In this document: positions 1 to 8,519 of the stretch, one piece after another
Numbering within the stretch: the first letter of the stretch is position 1
How the letters are laid out: each line of letters begins with the position of its first letter
NCBI RefSeq assembly: GCF_900111775.1
Contig: NZ_FOJJ01000003.1
Location: forward strand, 33,576-97,575
From: Desulfuromonas acetexigens
GTDB taxonomy: Bacteria > Desulfobacterota > Desulfuromonadia > Desulfuromonadales > Trichloromonadaceae
Direction: 5' to 3'
Length of the DNA: 64,000 bases
Translations under genes and position numbers: made by a program
The notes under the pieces: generated by a model
What the model was told of the DNA's origin: nothing
The model's input: the letters and a program-made list of their open reading frames with translations, nothing else
The model's database searches: none

Positions 1-296
1 GCCTCGCCATCAAACCATCGGATCTGCAATACCGCTATCCCCGCAAGAAGGAGACCCGCGAGCTGTCCAAATTCGCCGGGCTGCCCGACCCCACCCCCTT
101 CGACCGGGACGATCTCTACGAGATCATCCCCATGTTCGAGAAGGTGATGGACGAACTCGGCAGCGACGACGGCACGGTGCTGCACCGCCTCGAAGAACTT
201 CTCAACCACGACCTGCCCCGCTGCATCGCCACCCGCGAAGAGGTCTTTCGCTGTCTGCTCGAAACGATGCGCGGTATTCTGGGGATGGCGCGGTGA
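1..296 (+). CDS. C-terminal part of unknown protein (5' end outside window)
   Basis: An open frame enters from the left edge (first full codon at base 3) and stops at TGA 294-296, leaving 97 visible codons. The visible part is a charged, mostly helical stretch with no motif I recognise. Codon use matches the GC-rich neighbours, and the stop overlaps the GTG start of the next gene in a GTGA arrangement, so the two genes are very probably translated together. Function cannot be assigned from this end. Coupling to a macro-domain protein suggests a nucleotide or ADP-ribose related role, but that is inference only. Confidence 0.7.
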   Translation, partial: LAIKPSDLQYRYPRKKETRELSKFAGLPDPTPFDRDDLYEIIPMFEKVMDELGSDDGTVLHRLEELLNHDLPRCIATREEVFRCLLETMRGILGMAR

Positions 297-721
297 GGGA
301 GACTATCGGCGACCTGTGGGATTACCTCGGGCAAGCGCCGATCTGCGTCACCACCGGCGCCCTGGTCTCCCCCCGAGGGGAATGTATCATGCTCCGGGGA
401 TGCGCTCGCCAGGCGCGGGATCGCTTTCCGGAGCTGCCCCGACAACTCGGACAACTCCTCCGGCAAGGGGGCAACCAGGTTTACGAACTGGCGCACGGAC
501 TGGTCAGTTTTCCGGTGGAAGACTCACCATTCGAGGTTCCTGGCCTCGGCCGGATCGAGCGGTCCTGCGCCGAATTGCTGACCCTGGCCGATGCCCGTGG
601 CTGGTCGCGCGTGGTGGTGCCCCGCCCCGGTTGCGGGGGCGGCGGTCTGCAATGGCAAGAAGTCCGACCGATTCTGAATAAATATTTCGATGAACGTTTT
701 TGGGTCATCCACTCTTCCTAG
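293..721 (+). CDS. small macro-domain (ADP-ribose-binding type) protein
   Basis: A 142-residue protein that looks like a single compact macro domain of the phage/bacterial ADP-ribose-1''-phosphate phosphatase-like type. Signs are an ICVTTGALV strand near the N-terminus, a GRG-equivalent segment with CARQARDRFPEL around residues 37-48, and the C-terminal PRPGCGGGGLQW loop (about 110-121) that forms the phosphate-binding end of the pocket. It starts with GTG overlapping the previous stop by four bases, so it is the distal partner in a two-gene unit. Members bind or hydrolyse ADP-ribose derivatives; the substrate here is unknown. The family call is fairly secure, the role is not. Confidence 0.7.
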   Translation: MRETIGDLWDYLGQAPICVTTGALVSPRGECIMLRGCARQARDRFPELPRQLGQLLRQGGNQVYELAHGLVSFPVEDSPFEVPGLGRIERSCAELLTLADARGWSRVVVPRPGCGGGGLQWQEVRPILNKYFDERFWVIHSS

Positions 722-724
722 TCC

Positions 725-756
725 GTAGGATGCGGTGAGCGAAAAGGAACCGCATC
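725..756 (+). repeat. REP palindrome 1
   Basis: GTAG followed by a hairpin with arms GATGCGGT and ACCGCATC. It is the same element as the REPs around the RAYT gene near 15.6 kb and lies four bases after the macro-domain gene stop. Confidence 0.8.
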
Positions 757-930
757 AACCGGGGTCGCCCATTACAAAGCTACTATTGCGGCAAAACACA
801 GAAAAATAGACCAGATCAATTTTACGATCCGCTCCACTTTCCCTGCCCATACTCGCTTCCTTCTCGATCCCCATCCGCGTTCATATCATATTGCCCCCCC
901 TCACCCCCAAAAGACGCTCAGATGGCAATT

Positions 931-1962
931 TCACAGCAGCGGCCGCAGGTTGCCGAGATCGACGTCGACAAGGCCGTCGAGTTGACGAAGGATGGCGCAC
1001 AGTTCTTCGTGTTCGGGGTGGTCGGGAAGATGCACGGCGCGGCGGGCGAATTCGGCGCGGTCGAAGGTTCCCCAGTTGACCAGGCGGCTGAAATAGACGG
1101 CAGCGCCGTAACGGCGGGCCAGGTCGACGAAGGCGGGGAGCTCCCGGTAGTTGTTGCGCTGGATGACGCAACTGAACTTGAGAGGGATGGCAAGGGTGGC
1201 GATGAAGTCGAGGTTGCGCAGCAGACGGTCGAAATCGCCGCCCCGGCGGTTTTCGGTATAGGTCTCGGCGGTCGCGGCATCGATGGAAATTTCCGCCGCC
1301 GTGACCAGCGGCTGCAGGTGGGCGAGTCCCGCCCAGGCGGCCGCGTCCCAGAGCTGACCGTTGGTGTGCAGGCCCACCCGACGCAGGTGCGGCCAGCTGC
1401 GCCGGGTGATCGCGGTCAGCAGCTCCCGGTAGCCGGGACTGCCGAAAGGATCGCCGTAACCGGAAACGATCAGTTCCTCGGCGTGAGGCGCGGCCTGCTC
1501 GACGATGCGTCGGGCGAGGAGATCGACCCGCTCCCGCCCGGCGGCATCGAGGAAGACCGGCGAGCGGCGGCAAGACGGGCAGCTCAGGTTGCAGCGGGGA
1601 TCGAAACAGAGGTTGAGGATTTTCGGACCGAAGGGGAGTTGGACCTGGCCCCGTTCCAGGGCGGCGCGCAGCTCCGGGTCGGCGACTTCGGCCAGGGCCA
1701 TGACCGGCGGGGCGACGGAAGCCAGACGCGGGCAGCGCTTGCGGCTGCAATTATGAAAGGTGCCGTTGAGGATGTTGCGGCGCAGACCCCGCGCGGCGGG
1801 GCCGTTCCAGATTTCCGCCAGGGATTGTTCGAACAGGTTCCCGATGGGGGTCTTCAGCCAAGCCGGACAGCAGCCGAAGACCGACCCATCGGGATGGATT
1901 TCGCACCAGATGAAGGGATGGGCGCAGATCCGCCGCGCGGCTGGTTCCATCCCCGCCTTCAT
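931..1962 (-). CDS. radical SAM protein with N-terminal SPASM-like cysteines
   Basis: A 343-residue protein. The radical SAM CX3CX2C motif CNLSCPSC lies near residue 128, unusually late. It is preceded by a cysteine-rich SPASM-like segment (residues about 12-80: CAHPFIWC, FGCCPAWL, CSRKRCP) that could bind an auxiliary 4Fe-4S cluster. A GYGDPFG segment follows the motif, as expected for the SAM-binding strand. The ATG overlaps the DegP stop as TGATG, so it is translationally coupled to the protease. Family members modify peptides or activate enzymes; the substrate is unknown. An in-frame TTG one codon upstream is less likely as start. Confidence 0.75.
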   Translation of the reverse strand: MKAGMEPAARRICAHPFIWCEIHPDGSVFGCCPAWLKTPIGNLFEQSLAEIWNGPAARGLRRNILNGTFHNCSRKRCPRLASVAPPVMALAEVADPELRAALERGQVQLPFGPKILNLCFDPRCNLSCPSCRRSPVFLDAAGRERVDLLARRIVEQAAPHAEELIVSGYGDPFGSPGYRELLTAITRRSWPHLRRVGLHTNGQLWDAAAWAGLAHLQPLVTAAEISIDAATAETYTENRRGGDFDRLLRNLDFIATLAIPLKFSCVIQRNNYRELPAFVDLARRYGAAVYFSRLVNWGTFDRAEFARRAVHLPDHPEHEELCAILRQLDGLVDVDLGNLRPLL

Positions 1963-3365
1963 CAATCGGCCTTGAGCGTGGTGTAAAGGACCGATTCACC
2001 GCGCTGTACCAGCAGACGCAGCGTATCCCCCTTCTTCACCTTACCCACGGCGGACTTGAAAGCCGCGACATTCGGGGTCGCCTTGCCGTTGACTTCGAGA
2101 ATCACGTCGCCGCGCCGCAGCTGGCTGACGGCCGCCGAGCCGTTGGGATCGATGGCATTGATCAGCACCCCATCGGTCCCCTGGAGGCCGAGGCGCGCCG
2201 CCAGTTCCGGGGAGATATTGGAGAGGGACAGACCGAGCTGTCCCGGCTCGCCGTCTTCTTCCCCCTCTACCACCGCGCTTTGGCCATCCTCCAGCTTGGC
2301 GATCTTGACCTTCAGGGTCTTTTCCTTGCCGTCACGGAGAATGCCGAGCTCGACCGTCTTGTTTACCGGCGTCGCCGCCACCAGCCGGGGAAGATCCTTG
2401 GTTTCGTTCACTTCCGAGCCGTCGTAGCGGACGATGATGTCGCCGCGCTTGACCCCGGCCCGCCCGGCCGGCGAATCGGCGGTGACTTCGGCGACGAGCG
2501 CCCCCTTGGCCTCCTCGAGATCGAAGGAGTCGGCCAGTTCTTCAGTCATCGGCTGCACGCTGACGCCCAGCCAGCCCCGGGTGACATGACCGGTTTCCTT
2601 GAGCTGATCAAGAATGTCCTTGGCGGCGTTCACCGGGGTGGCGAAACCGATTCCCTGGCCGCCGGCGATGATCGCGGTGTTGATGCCGACGACCTGGCCG
2701 TCGCTGTTGAAGAGCGGGCCGCCGGAATTGCCGGGGTTGATCGAGGCGTCGGTCTGGATGAAGTCGTCGTAAGGCCCGGCACCGATCACCCGCCCCTTGG
2801 CCGAGACGATTCCAGCGGTCACCGTCTGTTCCAGGCCGAAAGGGTTACCGATGGCCATCACCCACTCGCCGACCTCCAGCTTGTCGCTATCCCCCAGCGC
2901 CGCCACCGGCAGGGCTTCCTTGGTCTCGATCTTGAGCAGCGCCAGGTCGAGCTTTTCATCCTGCCCCTTGATGGTCGCGTCGAAGGTGCGGCCGTCGGAG
3001 AGCTTGACCGTCACCGTGTCGGCGCCGTTGACGACATGGTCGTTGGTCATGATGTAGCCGTCCTTGGAGATGATGAAGCCCGAACCGAGAGCCTGTTTCT
3101 GGCTGGGACCCTGCGGCATCCCCTCGAAGAAGCGATTGAAGAAATCGTCGAAAAAGTCGTTGTGCGGGTTGAAAGGACTGCGCGGCTGCATCGGCCGCCG
3201 CTGCTGCTGCTTGGCCTTTTGCGCGGTGCTGATGTTGACCACCGCCGGTTTCAGTTCCTTGGCGAGCACGACGAAATCGGGGGGAGCCGCGGCCAGCCCG
3301 GAAAAGGGCAGACTCAGCAGCAGGGACAAGAGCAGGATGATGAAATGTGCCGGACGATGTTTCAT
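1962..3365 (-). CDS. degP: periplasmic serine protease DegP/DegQ (HtrA, Do family)
   Basis: A 467-residue HtrA protease/chaperone. It has a signal peptide (residues 1-26, hydrophobic LLLSLLLSLPFSGLAAA) and a trypsin-like domain with triad His110 (TNDHVV), Asp140 and Ser214 (GNSGGP). Two PDZ domains follow (about 260-345 and 370-460), the full DegP/DegQ layout. A Q/R-rich LA-like loop sits at 50-90. It degrades or refolds damaged exported proteins. It follows the histidine kinase by 33 bp with a GGAGG ribosome site and precedes the coupled radical SAM gene, suggesting that the two-component pair controls envelope protein quality. Confidence 0.93.
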   Translation of the reverse strand: MKHRPAHFIILLLSLLLSLPFSGLAAAPPDFVVLAKELKPAVVNISTAQKAKQQQRRPMQPRSPFNPHNDFFDDFFNRFFEGMPQGPSQKQALGSGFIISKDGYIMTNDHVVNGADTVTVKLSDGRTFDATIKGQDEKLDLALLKIETKEALPVAALGDSDKLEVGEWVMAIGNPFGLEQTVTAGIVSAKGRVIGAGPYDDFIQTDASINPGNSGGPLFNSDGQVVGINTAIIAGGQGIGFATPVNAAKDILDQLKETGHVTRGWLGVSVQPMTEELADSFDLEEAKGALVAEVTADSPAGRAGVKRGDIIVRYDGSEVNETKDLPRLVAATPVNKTVELGILRDGKEKTLKVKIAKLEDGQSAVVEGEEDGEPGQLGLSLSNISPELAARLGLQGTDGVLINAIDPNGSAAVSQLRRGDVILEVNGKATPNVAAFKSAVGKVKKGDTLRLLVQRGESVLYTTLKAD

Positions 3366-3398
3366 GGGTTCCTCCGTGGTGCGTGGTTGGATGTGCGG

Positions 3399-4763
3399 CT
3401 ATCCGCTCGTTTCCGGAAAATTGAGAATCACCCTCAGCCCCGGTTCGTTGTCTTCGAGCCGGATGCGGGCGTTGTGCAGCTGCGCCACCGCCGCCACCAG
3501 CGCCAGGCCGAGGCCGTTACCGGGGGTGGAGCGGCTTTCTTCCAGCCGATAGAAGCGCTGCAAGACCTTGTCCCGGGCTTCCGGCGGGATGCCCGGCCCG
3601 TTATCGGCCACGATCACTCGCGTTCCGCTCAGGGCCACCCAGATGCGTCCCTGGGGCGGGGTGTACTTGATGGCGTTGTCGAGCAAATTGGCGAAGGCCT
3701 GAAAGAGCAGGTCACGGTCCCCGCGCAGCTTCGGGGCGGAAAGCAGATGGGTCTCGATGTGCTGCTCTTTCTCGTCGGCCAGCGGTTCGTAGAATTCGAT
3801 GACGTCCCGCAGCAGCTCGGCCGGATCGACCTCCTGAAAACCGGCGCGGCGGCTTCCCGATTCGACCTGGCCGATACGCAAAAGCGCCTTGAAGGTGGTC
3901 AGCAGGCCATCGGCTTCGGACACCGCCCGTTCGAGCAGCTCACGATTGTGCTCCTCCTGGGTCTGGCCGCGCAGCGTCTCCAGCAGATTACGCAGGCGCG
4001 CCAGGGGCGTGCGCAGATCGTGGGCGATGTTGTCGGAGACCTGGCGCACCCCGGCCATCAGGGCCTCGATCCGGTCGAGCATGTCGTTGAGATTGCCCGC
4101 CAGCTGATCGAAATCGTCCTGGGCGCCGCTCACGGGAATGCGCCGGGAGAGATCGCCGGTGATGATCTCGCGGCAGGTGTCGTTGATGCTCTCGACTCGG
4201 CGCAGAAAGCCCCGGCTGAGCAGGGCGCCGCCGACCAGGGCGAGAACGGCGGTGAGGGCCAGCCCCCAGGCCAGGGTCGAGACGATCAGCTGCTGGATCT
4301 TCTCCAGCTCGTGCACATCCCGCCCGACCAGCAGATTCAATCCCCCTTCCAGCTTGAACAGCCGCGCCCGGGCCACGTGCCCCTTCTTCGCGGCGCCCCG
4401 GTCCTCTTCCAGGCGAAAACTCAGCCAGCTGGCCCGAGGTTCCTCCCCCTGCGGCCAACGGCTCAGATTGCCGAGGAGCGGATGCAGGCGGCGGTCGGCG
4501 AGCAGATAGATCACCGGGCCGTTCGGCTCCCGAGCCATGCGCTCGGAGATCAGCGCGGTCAGTCCCGGCAGGCCGGTGCGGTCGTAGCGTTCCGCCAGCC
4601 CCACCACCTCGGCCTCGATGGCGGCGTCGGTCTGGCGTACCATGTAGCCCGCCGTCGACCAGTGGATGAAGCCGAGCAGCAGCAGCACCGAAGTGCCGAA
4701 GAGGGCCATGTAGAGCACGGCCAGGCGGAAGGTGCTGCTCGCCAGCAGCCTAGGCTTCGGCAC
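3399..4763 (-). CDS. HAMP-type sensor histidine kinase
   Basis: A sensor kinase of 454 residues from the GTG at 4763. It has an N-terminal membrane helix (LAVLYMALFGTSVLLLLGF), a periplasmic sensor of about 110 residues and a second helix (WGLALTAVLALVGGALL). These are followed by HAMP, a DHp domain with phospho-acceptor His248 in AHDLRTPL, and a HATPase with N box (NLLDNAIKYT), G1 (DNGPGIP) and G2 (GNGLGLAL). The GTG start overlaps the response-regulator stop by 14 bp; the open frame extends further upstream, but that part lies inside the regulator. It resembles heavy-metal/envelope-stress kinases. The signal is unknown; the downstream protease suggests misfolded envelope protein. Confidence 0.88.
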   Translation of the reverse strand: MPKPRLLASSTFRLAVLYMALFGTSVLLLLGFIHWSTAGYMVRQTDAAIEAEVVGLAERYDRTGLPGLTALISERMAREPNGPVIYLLADRRLHPLLGNLSRWPQGEEPRASWLSFRLEEDRGAAKKGHVARARLFKLEGGLNLLVGRDVHELEKIQQLIVSTLAWGLALTAVLALVGGALLSRGFLRRVESINDTCREIITGDLSRRIPVSGAQDDFDQLAGNLNDMLDRIEALMAGVRQVSDNIAHDLRTPLARLRNLLETLRGQTQEEHNRELLERAVSEADGLLTTFKALLRIGQVESGSRRAGFQEVDPAELLRDVIEFYEPLADEKEQHIETHLLSAPKLRGDRDLLFQAFANLLDNAIKYTPPQGRIWVALSGTRVIVADNGPGIPPEARDKVLQRFYRLEESRSTPGNGLGLALVAAVAQLHNARIRLEDNEPGLRVILNFPETSG

Positions 4764-5430
4764 GGAGCACGTATCCCGCGCCGCGCACGGTGTGCAGCAG
4801 CGGTCCTTCGAAATCTTTGTCGATCTTGCTCCGCAACCGGCTGATGTGCACGTCGATGACGTTGGTCTGCGGATCGAAATGATAATCCCAGACACTCTCC
4901 AGCAGCATGGTGCGGGTCACCACCTGGCCACTGTGCCGCAGCAGGTATTCGAGCAGGCGAAACTCCCGGGGTTGCAGTTCGATGTTGCGCCCGGCGCGGC
5001 GCACCGTGCGGGTCAGCAGATCCATCTCCAGGTCGGCGACCTTGAGCAGCGTGCGCGGGGCCTGCTCCCCCTCCCCCCGGCGGATCAGAGCTTCGAGGCG
5101 GGCGAGCAGTTCGGAAAAGGCGAAGGGCTTGACCAGATAGTCGTCGCCGCCGGCGCGCAACCCTTCGACCCGGTCGTCGACCTCGCCGAGGGCGCTAAGA
5201 AAGAGCGCCGGGGTCTTCCTGCCCGCCGCCCGCAGGGAACGGATCAGGGCCAGGCCGTCGAGCCCCGGCAGCATGCGGTCGACCACCAGGGCGTCGAAAT
5301 CCTCTTCCAGCGCCCGAAAGAGCCCGTCCTTTCCGTCGCCGACGCGCTCGGCGCGATGGCCGCTCTCGCTGAGGCCCTTGACCAGATAAGCCGCCGTCTC
5401 GGCGTCGTCTTCGATAATCAGAATACGCAT
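4750..5430 (-). CDS. OmpR/CzcR-type response regulator
   Basis: A 226-residue two-component regulator. The receiver domain has the acidic pair in IIEDD, phospho-acceptor Asp51 (VVDRMLPG), Ser79 and Lys101 (LVKPF). A C-terminal winged-helix DNA-binding domain follows (about 130-222, ending in HTVRGAGYVL). It is the first gene of a minus-strand unit with the kinase (14-bp overlap), DegP and a radical SAM protein, so the probable regulon includes its own operon. No clear sigma-70 promoter is visible in the 245 bp upstream, which would fit activation by the regulator itself. Confidence 0.9.
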   Translation of the reverse strand: MRILIIEDDAETAAYLVKGLSESGHRAERVGDGKDGLFRALEEDFDALVVDRMLPGLDGLALIRSLRAAGRKTPALFLSALGEVDDRVEGLRAGGDDYLVKPFAFSELLARLEALIRRGEGEQAPRTLLKVADLEMDLLTRTVRRAGRNIELQPREFRLLEYLLRHSGQVVTRTMLLESVWDYHFDPQTNVIDVHISRLRSKIDKDFEGPLLHTVRGAGYVLRAEA

Positions 5431-5624
5431 GATTCCTCGTTTTCATCCAAGATAGGCATTGGTCATTGTAGCCGCAAGGGGACCAACGAGCAACCGCGGG
5501 GCACCGCGAAGCTTGCTGACCTGGGATCATTCTACGCATCCCCCGTTACCGGGAGTTTGCCGGAAGATTACAATTTGGAAAGGTTGCTGAGAAGGCGAAG
5601 CGGGAGGGGATGGCGGTGGGAATT

Positions 5625-5660
5625 ATCACCGCCCCCGCGCTGATTCAACGCGGGGGCGGC
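5625..5660 (-). terminator. GC-rich stem-loop after the quinone oxidoreductase gene
   Basis: Arms CCGCCCCCGCG (5629-5639) and CGCGGGGGCGG (5649-5659) form a perfect 11-bp stem just downstream of the minus-strand gene that ends at 5678. The following tract on the minus strand is only weakly T-rich. Confidence 0.6.
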
Positions 5661-5677
5661 GTTTTGCCACGGGGATT

Positions 5678-6670
5678 TTACAGGTCGGCGATCTTCAGGA
5701 CAATTTTGCCGAAATGCTTGTCTTCTTCCATCATGCGATGGGCCGCGGCCACCTCGTCGATGGGGAAGACCTTCTCGATGATCGGCACGATCGACCGGTC
5801 GGCGAAGCTGGGCAGGGCGCGCTTGATGAACTCGGCGATGATCTCCCCTTTTTCCGAAACCGGCCGACTGCGCAGCACCGAGCCGATGATCTGCTGACGC
5901 TTGACCATCATCAGGGCGAGGTTGAGCTCGGCCTTGATCCCGGAGATGACGCCGATGACCACCAGCTTCCCCTTGTAGCCAAGGGAATTCATGTTCGGGG
6001 CCAGATACTTGGCGCCGACGTGATCGAGAATCAGATCGACCCCCTTCTTGCTGGTGAACTCCTTGACCGCGTCGGAGAAGTCCGGGGTGATGGTGTAATC
6101 GATAACGAGATCGGCGCCGAGTTGCTTGACCCGCTCCAGTTTGCTCGGATGGGCGGTGACGATCTTCTTCACCTGCGGGGTCAGGGCGTTGGCCAGTTGC
6201 AGGGCCGCCGTGTTGACCCCACCGCCGCCGCCGTGAAGGATGGCAGTCTGGCCGTTTTTCAGCTCGCCGATCATGAAGACGTTGAGAAAGGCGGTGATGT
6301 ACGATTCGCAAACGCAGGCCGCTTCCTCGAAGCTCATCGACGACGGCATCGGCATGACGTGATTGGCGTAGGCCACCGCGTATTCGGCGTAACCGCCGCC
6401 GCCAACCAGAGCCAGCACCCGGTCGCCCGGCTTCCACTCGCTCACCGCCGAGCCGACCGACTCGATGATGCCGGAAACCTCCAGACCGAGGATTTCCGAA
6501 TCGCCGGGGGGGGCCGGATACTTCCCTTCCCGCTGCACCAGGTCGGGGCGGTTGATCGACGTCGCCGCGACCTTGATCAGAACTTCATTCTCCTTCGGCG
6601 TCGGTTTGGGCACTTCATCGACCCGCATCACTTCGACGCCGCCAAAACCATCCATCACCACTGCGCGCAT
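5678..6670 (-). CDS. NAD(P)H quinone oxidoreductase, PIG3 family (MDR superfamily)
   Basis: A 330-residue zinc-free medium-chain reductase. It has an N-terminal GroES-like domain with NRPDLVQREGKYP near residue 40 (the PIG3-type segment), a Rossmann domain with the glycine-rich HGGGGGVNTAALQLA (about 143-157), and the usual C-terminal return to the GroES fold ending FGKIVLKI. It reduces quinones or enones with NAD(P)H in the cytosol. It stands alone, with an AAGGAGAG ribosome site before the ATG and its own stem-loop terminator. Full length for the family; the natural substrate is unknown. Confidence 0.88.
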   Translation of the reverse strand: MRAVVMDGFGGVEVMRVDEVPKPTPKENEVLIKVAATSINRPDLVQREGKYPAPPGDSEILGLEVSGIIESVGSAVSEWKPGDRVLALVGGGGYAEYAVAYANHVMPMPSSMSFEEAACVCESYITAFLNVFMIGELKNGQTAILHGGGGGVNTAALQLANALTPQVKKIVTAHPSKLERVKQLGADLVIDYTITPDFSDAVKEFTSKKGVDLILDHVGAKYLAPNMNSLGYKGKLVVIGVISGIKAELNLALMMVKRQQIIGSVLRSRPVSEKGEIIAEFIKRALPSFADRSIVPIIEKVFPIDEVAAAHRMMEEDKHFGKIVLKIADL

Positions 6671-6885
6671 AAACTCTCTCCTTGTAAAATGTAAGTGCGG
6701 AAAAACCGCCGAATGGGGTTTCCTGGCAAATAAAACAACGTATCGATTATAGGGAATTCAGAATCGGTTGCAAGGAGAAAGAGGACGGTCCCCGTGATGG
6801 TTTGTCCGGGGCGTGCCTATCGAACATTGCCTAAGTTATACAAATCGATTAATGTTTAAGGGTAACTTTTTTCACGGAGGGAAGG

Positions 6886-7170
6886 ATGCCTATTACCAGC
6901 AAGGATATCGTGCCGCTCAAGGAAATGCGGGCACGGCTGACCGAACTGGCCGAAGACGCCTGTGCCGGTCGCGAGAAAATCATCACCCGCAATGGCAAGG
7001 CCTATGTGGCCCTGATCGATGCCCGGCGCCTCGATTACTATCATCGGCTGGAACGGGAGAATATTCACCTGGGGTTGCTGGATGAGGCGGCGCGGGGGTG
7101 GGACGATGTGGAGGCGGGCAATCTGCTGACGGTGGCCGAGCTCAAGAGCCGGTACGGACGGGACCGGTGA
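6886..7170 (+). CDS. Phd/YefM-type antitoxin
   Basis: A 94-residue protein with the Phd/YefM N-terminal fold: an MPITSKDIVPL start and the ITRNGKAYVALIDARR strand-turn-strand at about residues 35-50. A charged C-terminal tail follows that would wrap the toxin. A GGAGG ribosome site precedes the ATG. The stop overlaps the toxin start as GTGA, the standard coupled arrangement. It should neutralise the toxin and repress its own promoter. Family call is good. Confidence 0.85.
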   Translation: MPITSKDIVPLKEMRARLTELAEDACAGREKIITRNGKAYVALIDARRLDYYHRLERENIHLGLLDEAARGWDDVEAGNLLTVAELKSRYGRDR

Positions 7171-7541
7171 CCCCGGCAACCCTGCGCGTCACCGGCAATT
7201 TTTCGCGCAATCTCGACGGCATCGAAGCCTTTCTGCGCGAGGTCGACGCCACCCAAGTCTTTGCCGAACTGCTCGACGACCTCTTTGCCGAAGTCTTCCC
7301 GGCCCTTGAGCGCTTCCCCGAGATGGGCGCCGATTTCTTTCACCATCCGCCGACCTGCCGCGAAACCCAAGTCCGAACCCAACAGCTGCGCCGCCGCCTG
7401 GGTCCGGAGACCAGCCTGCGCGAAGTGCTTCGCGGCGACTACCTGCTCCTCTACGCCCATCGCGAACGGGACATCTTCCTGCTCGCCATCCGCCACCACC
7501 GCCAGCTCTCCTTCGATCTCTCCGGACACTGGCCGGACTGA
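7167..7541 (+). CDS. RelE/ParE-superfamily toxin
   Basis: 124 residues from a GTG start at 7167 that overlaps the antitoxin stop by four bases; the longer open frame upstream lies inside the antitoxin and is rejected. The pattern is RelE/ParE-like: an N-terminal helical hairpin (FSRNLDGIEAFLREV through LERFPEMGADF), then strands LREVLRGDYLLLYAH and IFLLAIRHHRQLSF near the C-terminus. Probable mRNA interferase or gyrase poison; which of the two cannot be told from sequence. It forms one module with the preceding Phd-type antitoxin. Confidence 0.8.
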   Translation: MTPATLRVTGNFSRNLDGIEAFLREVDATQVFAELLDDLFAEVFPALERFPEMGADFFHHPPTCRETQVRTQQLRRRLGPETSLREVLRGDYLLLYAHRERDIFLLAIRHHRQLSFDLSGHWPD

Positions 7542-7559
7542 AGGGAAGCCAAAGGACGG

Positions 7560-8237
7560 TCATACCTCCAGAAACGCCGAGTGCAAATCCCCCAGCCCCA
7601 CCACCAGGATGCGGTCGAGAAGCTTCGGCGCATCGCCGAGAACGGCGAAAATTTCGTTGGTCATCAGGCCGGCGATAATCGCCGCGCCATCCGGGGTCAC
7701 CGGCAACGAGCCCGGCGGCTGCGCCAGCCCGGCGAAAATCCGCGCCAGCGGCTGGGAGGCGCCGACCTTGAGGGTGAGTACCTGCCCCTGCTCCCCCTGC
7801 ACGGCACCGTGAACGAACCAGACGCCGACCGGCGCGGCCCGATGCAGGGCGAAGCGGCTCGGCCAGTTGTCGAGGCAATCGGCCACGACCTCGATACCGG
7901 CCGGAAGGGCAAACGCCTCGTCGATGCGCCCGGTCAGGGGGATGACTTCCACCGTCGAGTTGATCGCCGCCAGCCGTTCAGCGGCCACGGAGAGCTTCGC
8001 CCGGCCGATGTCCCCCTCGCCGTACAGGGTCTGCCGGTTGAGATCGGGCCAGTCGACCCTGCCGTCGTCGACCAGATAGAGGCGGCCGACCCCGGCGCGG
8101 GCGAGCAGTTGGGCGACGGTGGCGCCGAGTCCGCCGACGCCGCCGACCAGCACCGTGCTGCGGGCGAGGCGCCGCTGACGCTGCTCCCCCCATACCGGCA
8201 ACTGCCGGGCGTAGCGCTGCGAAGGGTTGCCGCTCAT
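7560..8237 (-). CDS. ThiF/MoeB-like adenylyltransferase of the AOR operon (AorE-like)
   Basis: A 225-residue E1-like enzyme. The nucleotide-binding loop VLVGGVGGLGATV lies at about residues 29-41, a DLNRQ segment at 65-69 and the VADCLDNWPSR motif near 118-128. It should adenylate the C-terminal Gly-Gly of the MoaD-like protein encoded just upstream (ATGA overlap), preparing it to carry sulfur for the pterin of the tungsten cofactor. Only one cysteine is present, so the zinc-binding CXXC pairs of classical MoeB and the ThiF catalytic cysteine are absent. Last gene of the aldehyde oxidoreductase operon. Confidence 0.82.
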   Translation of the reverse strand: MSGNPSQRYARQLPVWGEQRQRRLARSTVLVGGVGGLGATVAQLLARAGVGRLYLVDDGRVDWPDLNRQTLYGEGDIGRAKLSVAAERLAAINSTVEVIPLTGRIDEAFALPAGIEVVADCLDNWPSRFALHRAAPVGVWFVHGAVQGEQGQVLTLKVGASQPLARIFAGLAQPPGSLPVTPDGAAIIAGLMTNEIFAVLGDAPKLLDRILVVGLGDLHSAFLEV

Positions 8238-8515
8238 CCCCCCGCCCCCGGCGGAAAGAGGGCGACGGTCGCGCCGTCGGGGATCAGCGTTTGCAAGCCG
8301 TCGAGATGGTGGATGTTGTGGCGATCGACCAGAATGATGGTGCCAGGGATGAGCGTGCCGTCGGCGTTGAGCAGCTTATCGAGAAAGGGAGTGGGAATTT
8401 CGGCCTGGACCCGGGTCAGCAGTTGCCGCACGTCGAGTCCCGGCGTCCAGGGGAGCACCAGGGTTTCGCGCTTGAGCAGCAGCCGCAGCAGGCTGTAGAA
8501 GCTGACCTGAACCAC
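8234..8515 (-). CDS. MoaD/ThiS-like sulfur carrier of the AOR operon (AorD-like)
   Basis: A 93-residue beta-grasp protein ending in PPGAGG, the Gly-Gly tail that is thiocarboxylated in MoaD/ThiS. GTG start at 8515, five bases after the preceding reductase gene, and ATGA overlap with the ThiF-like gene. It probably donates sulfur for the dithiolene of the tungsten pyranopterin used by the aldehyde oxidoreductase in the same operon, which would make it a dedicated version of MoaD. The family assignment is secure; the dedication to AOR is inferred from the operon. Confidence 0.85.
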   Translation of the reverse strand: MVQVSFYSLLRLLLKRETLVLPWTPGLDVRQLLTRVQAEIPTPFLDKLLNADGTLIPGTIILVDRHNIHHLDGLQTLIPDGATVALFPPGAGG

Positions 8516-8519
8516 GGCC

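Noticed and set aside
2280..4844. 854-codon plus-strand open frame opposite degP and the kinase
   Set aside because: Antisense shadow of GC-rich genes; low-complexity, no domain, while both minus-strand genes have clear catalytic motifs.
4764..4895. Upstream extension of the histidine kinase frame
   Set aside because: Lies inside the response-regulator coding region and encodes a Cys/Ser/Arg-rich shadow peptide before the first membrane helix.
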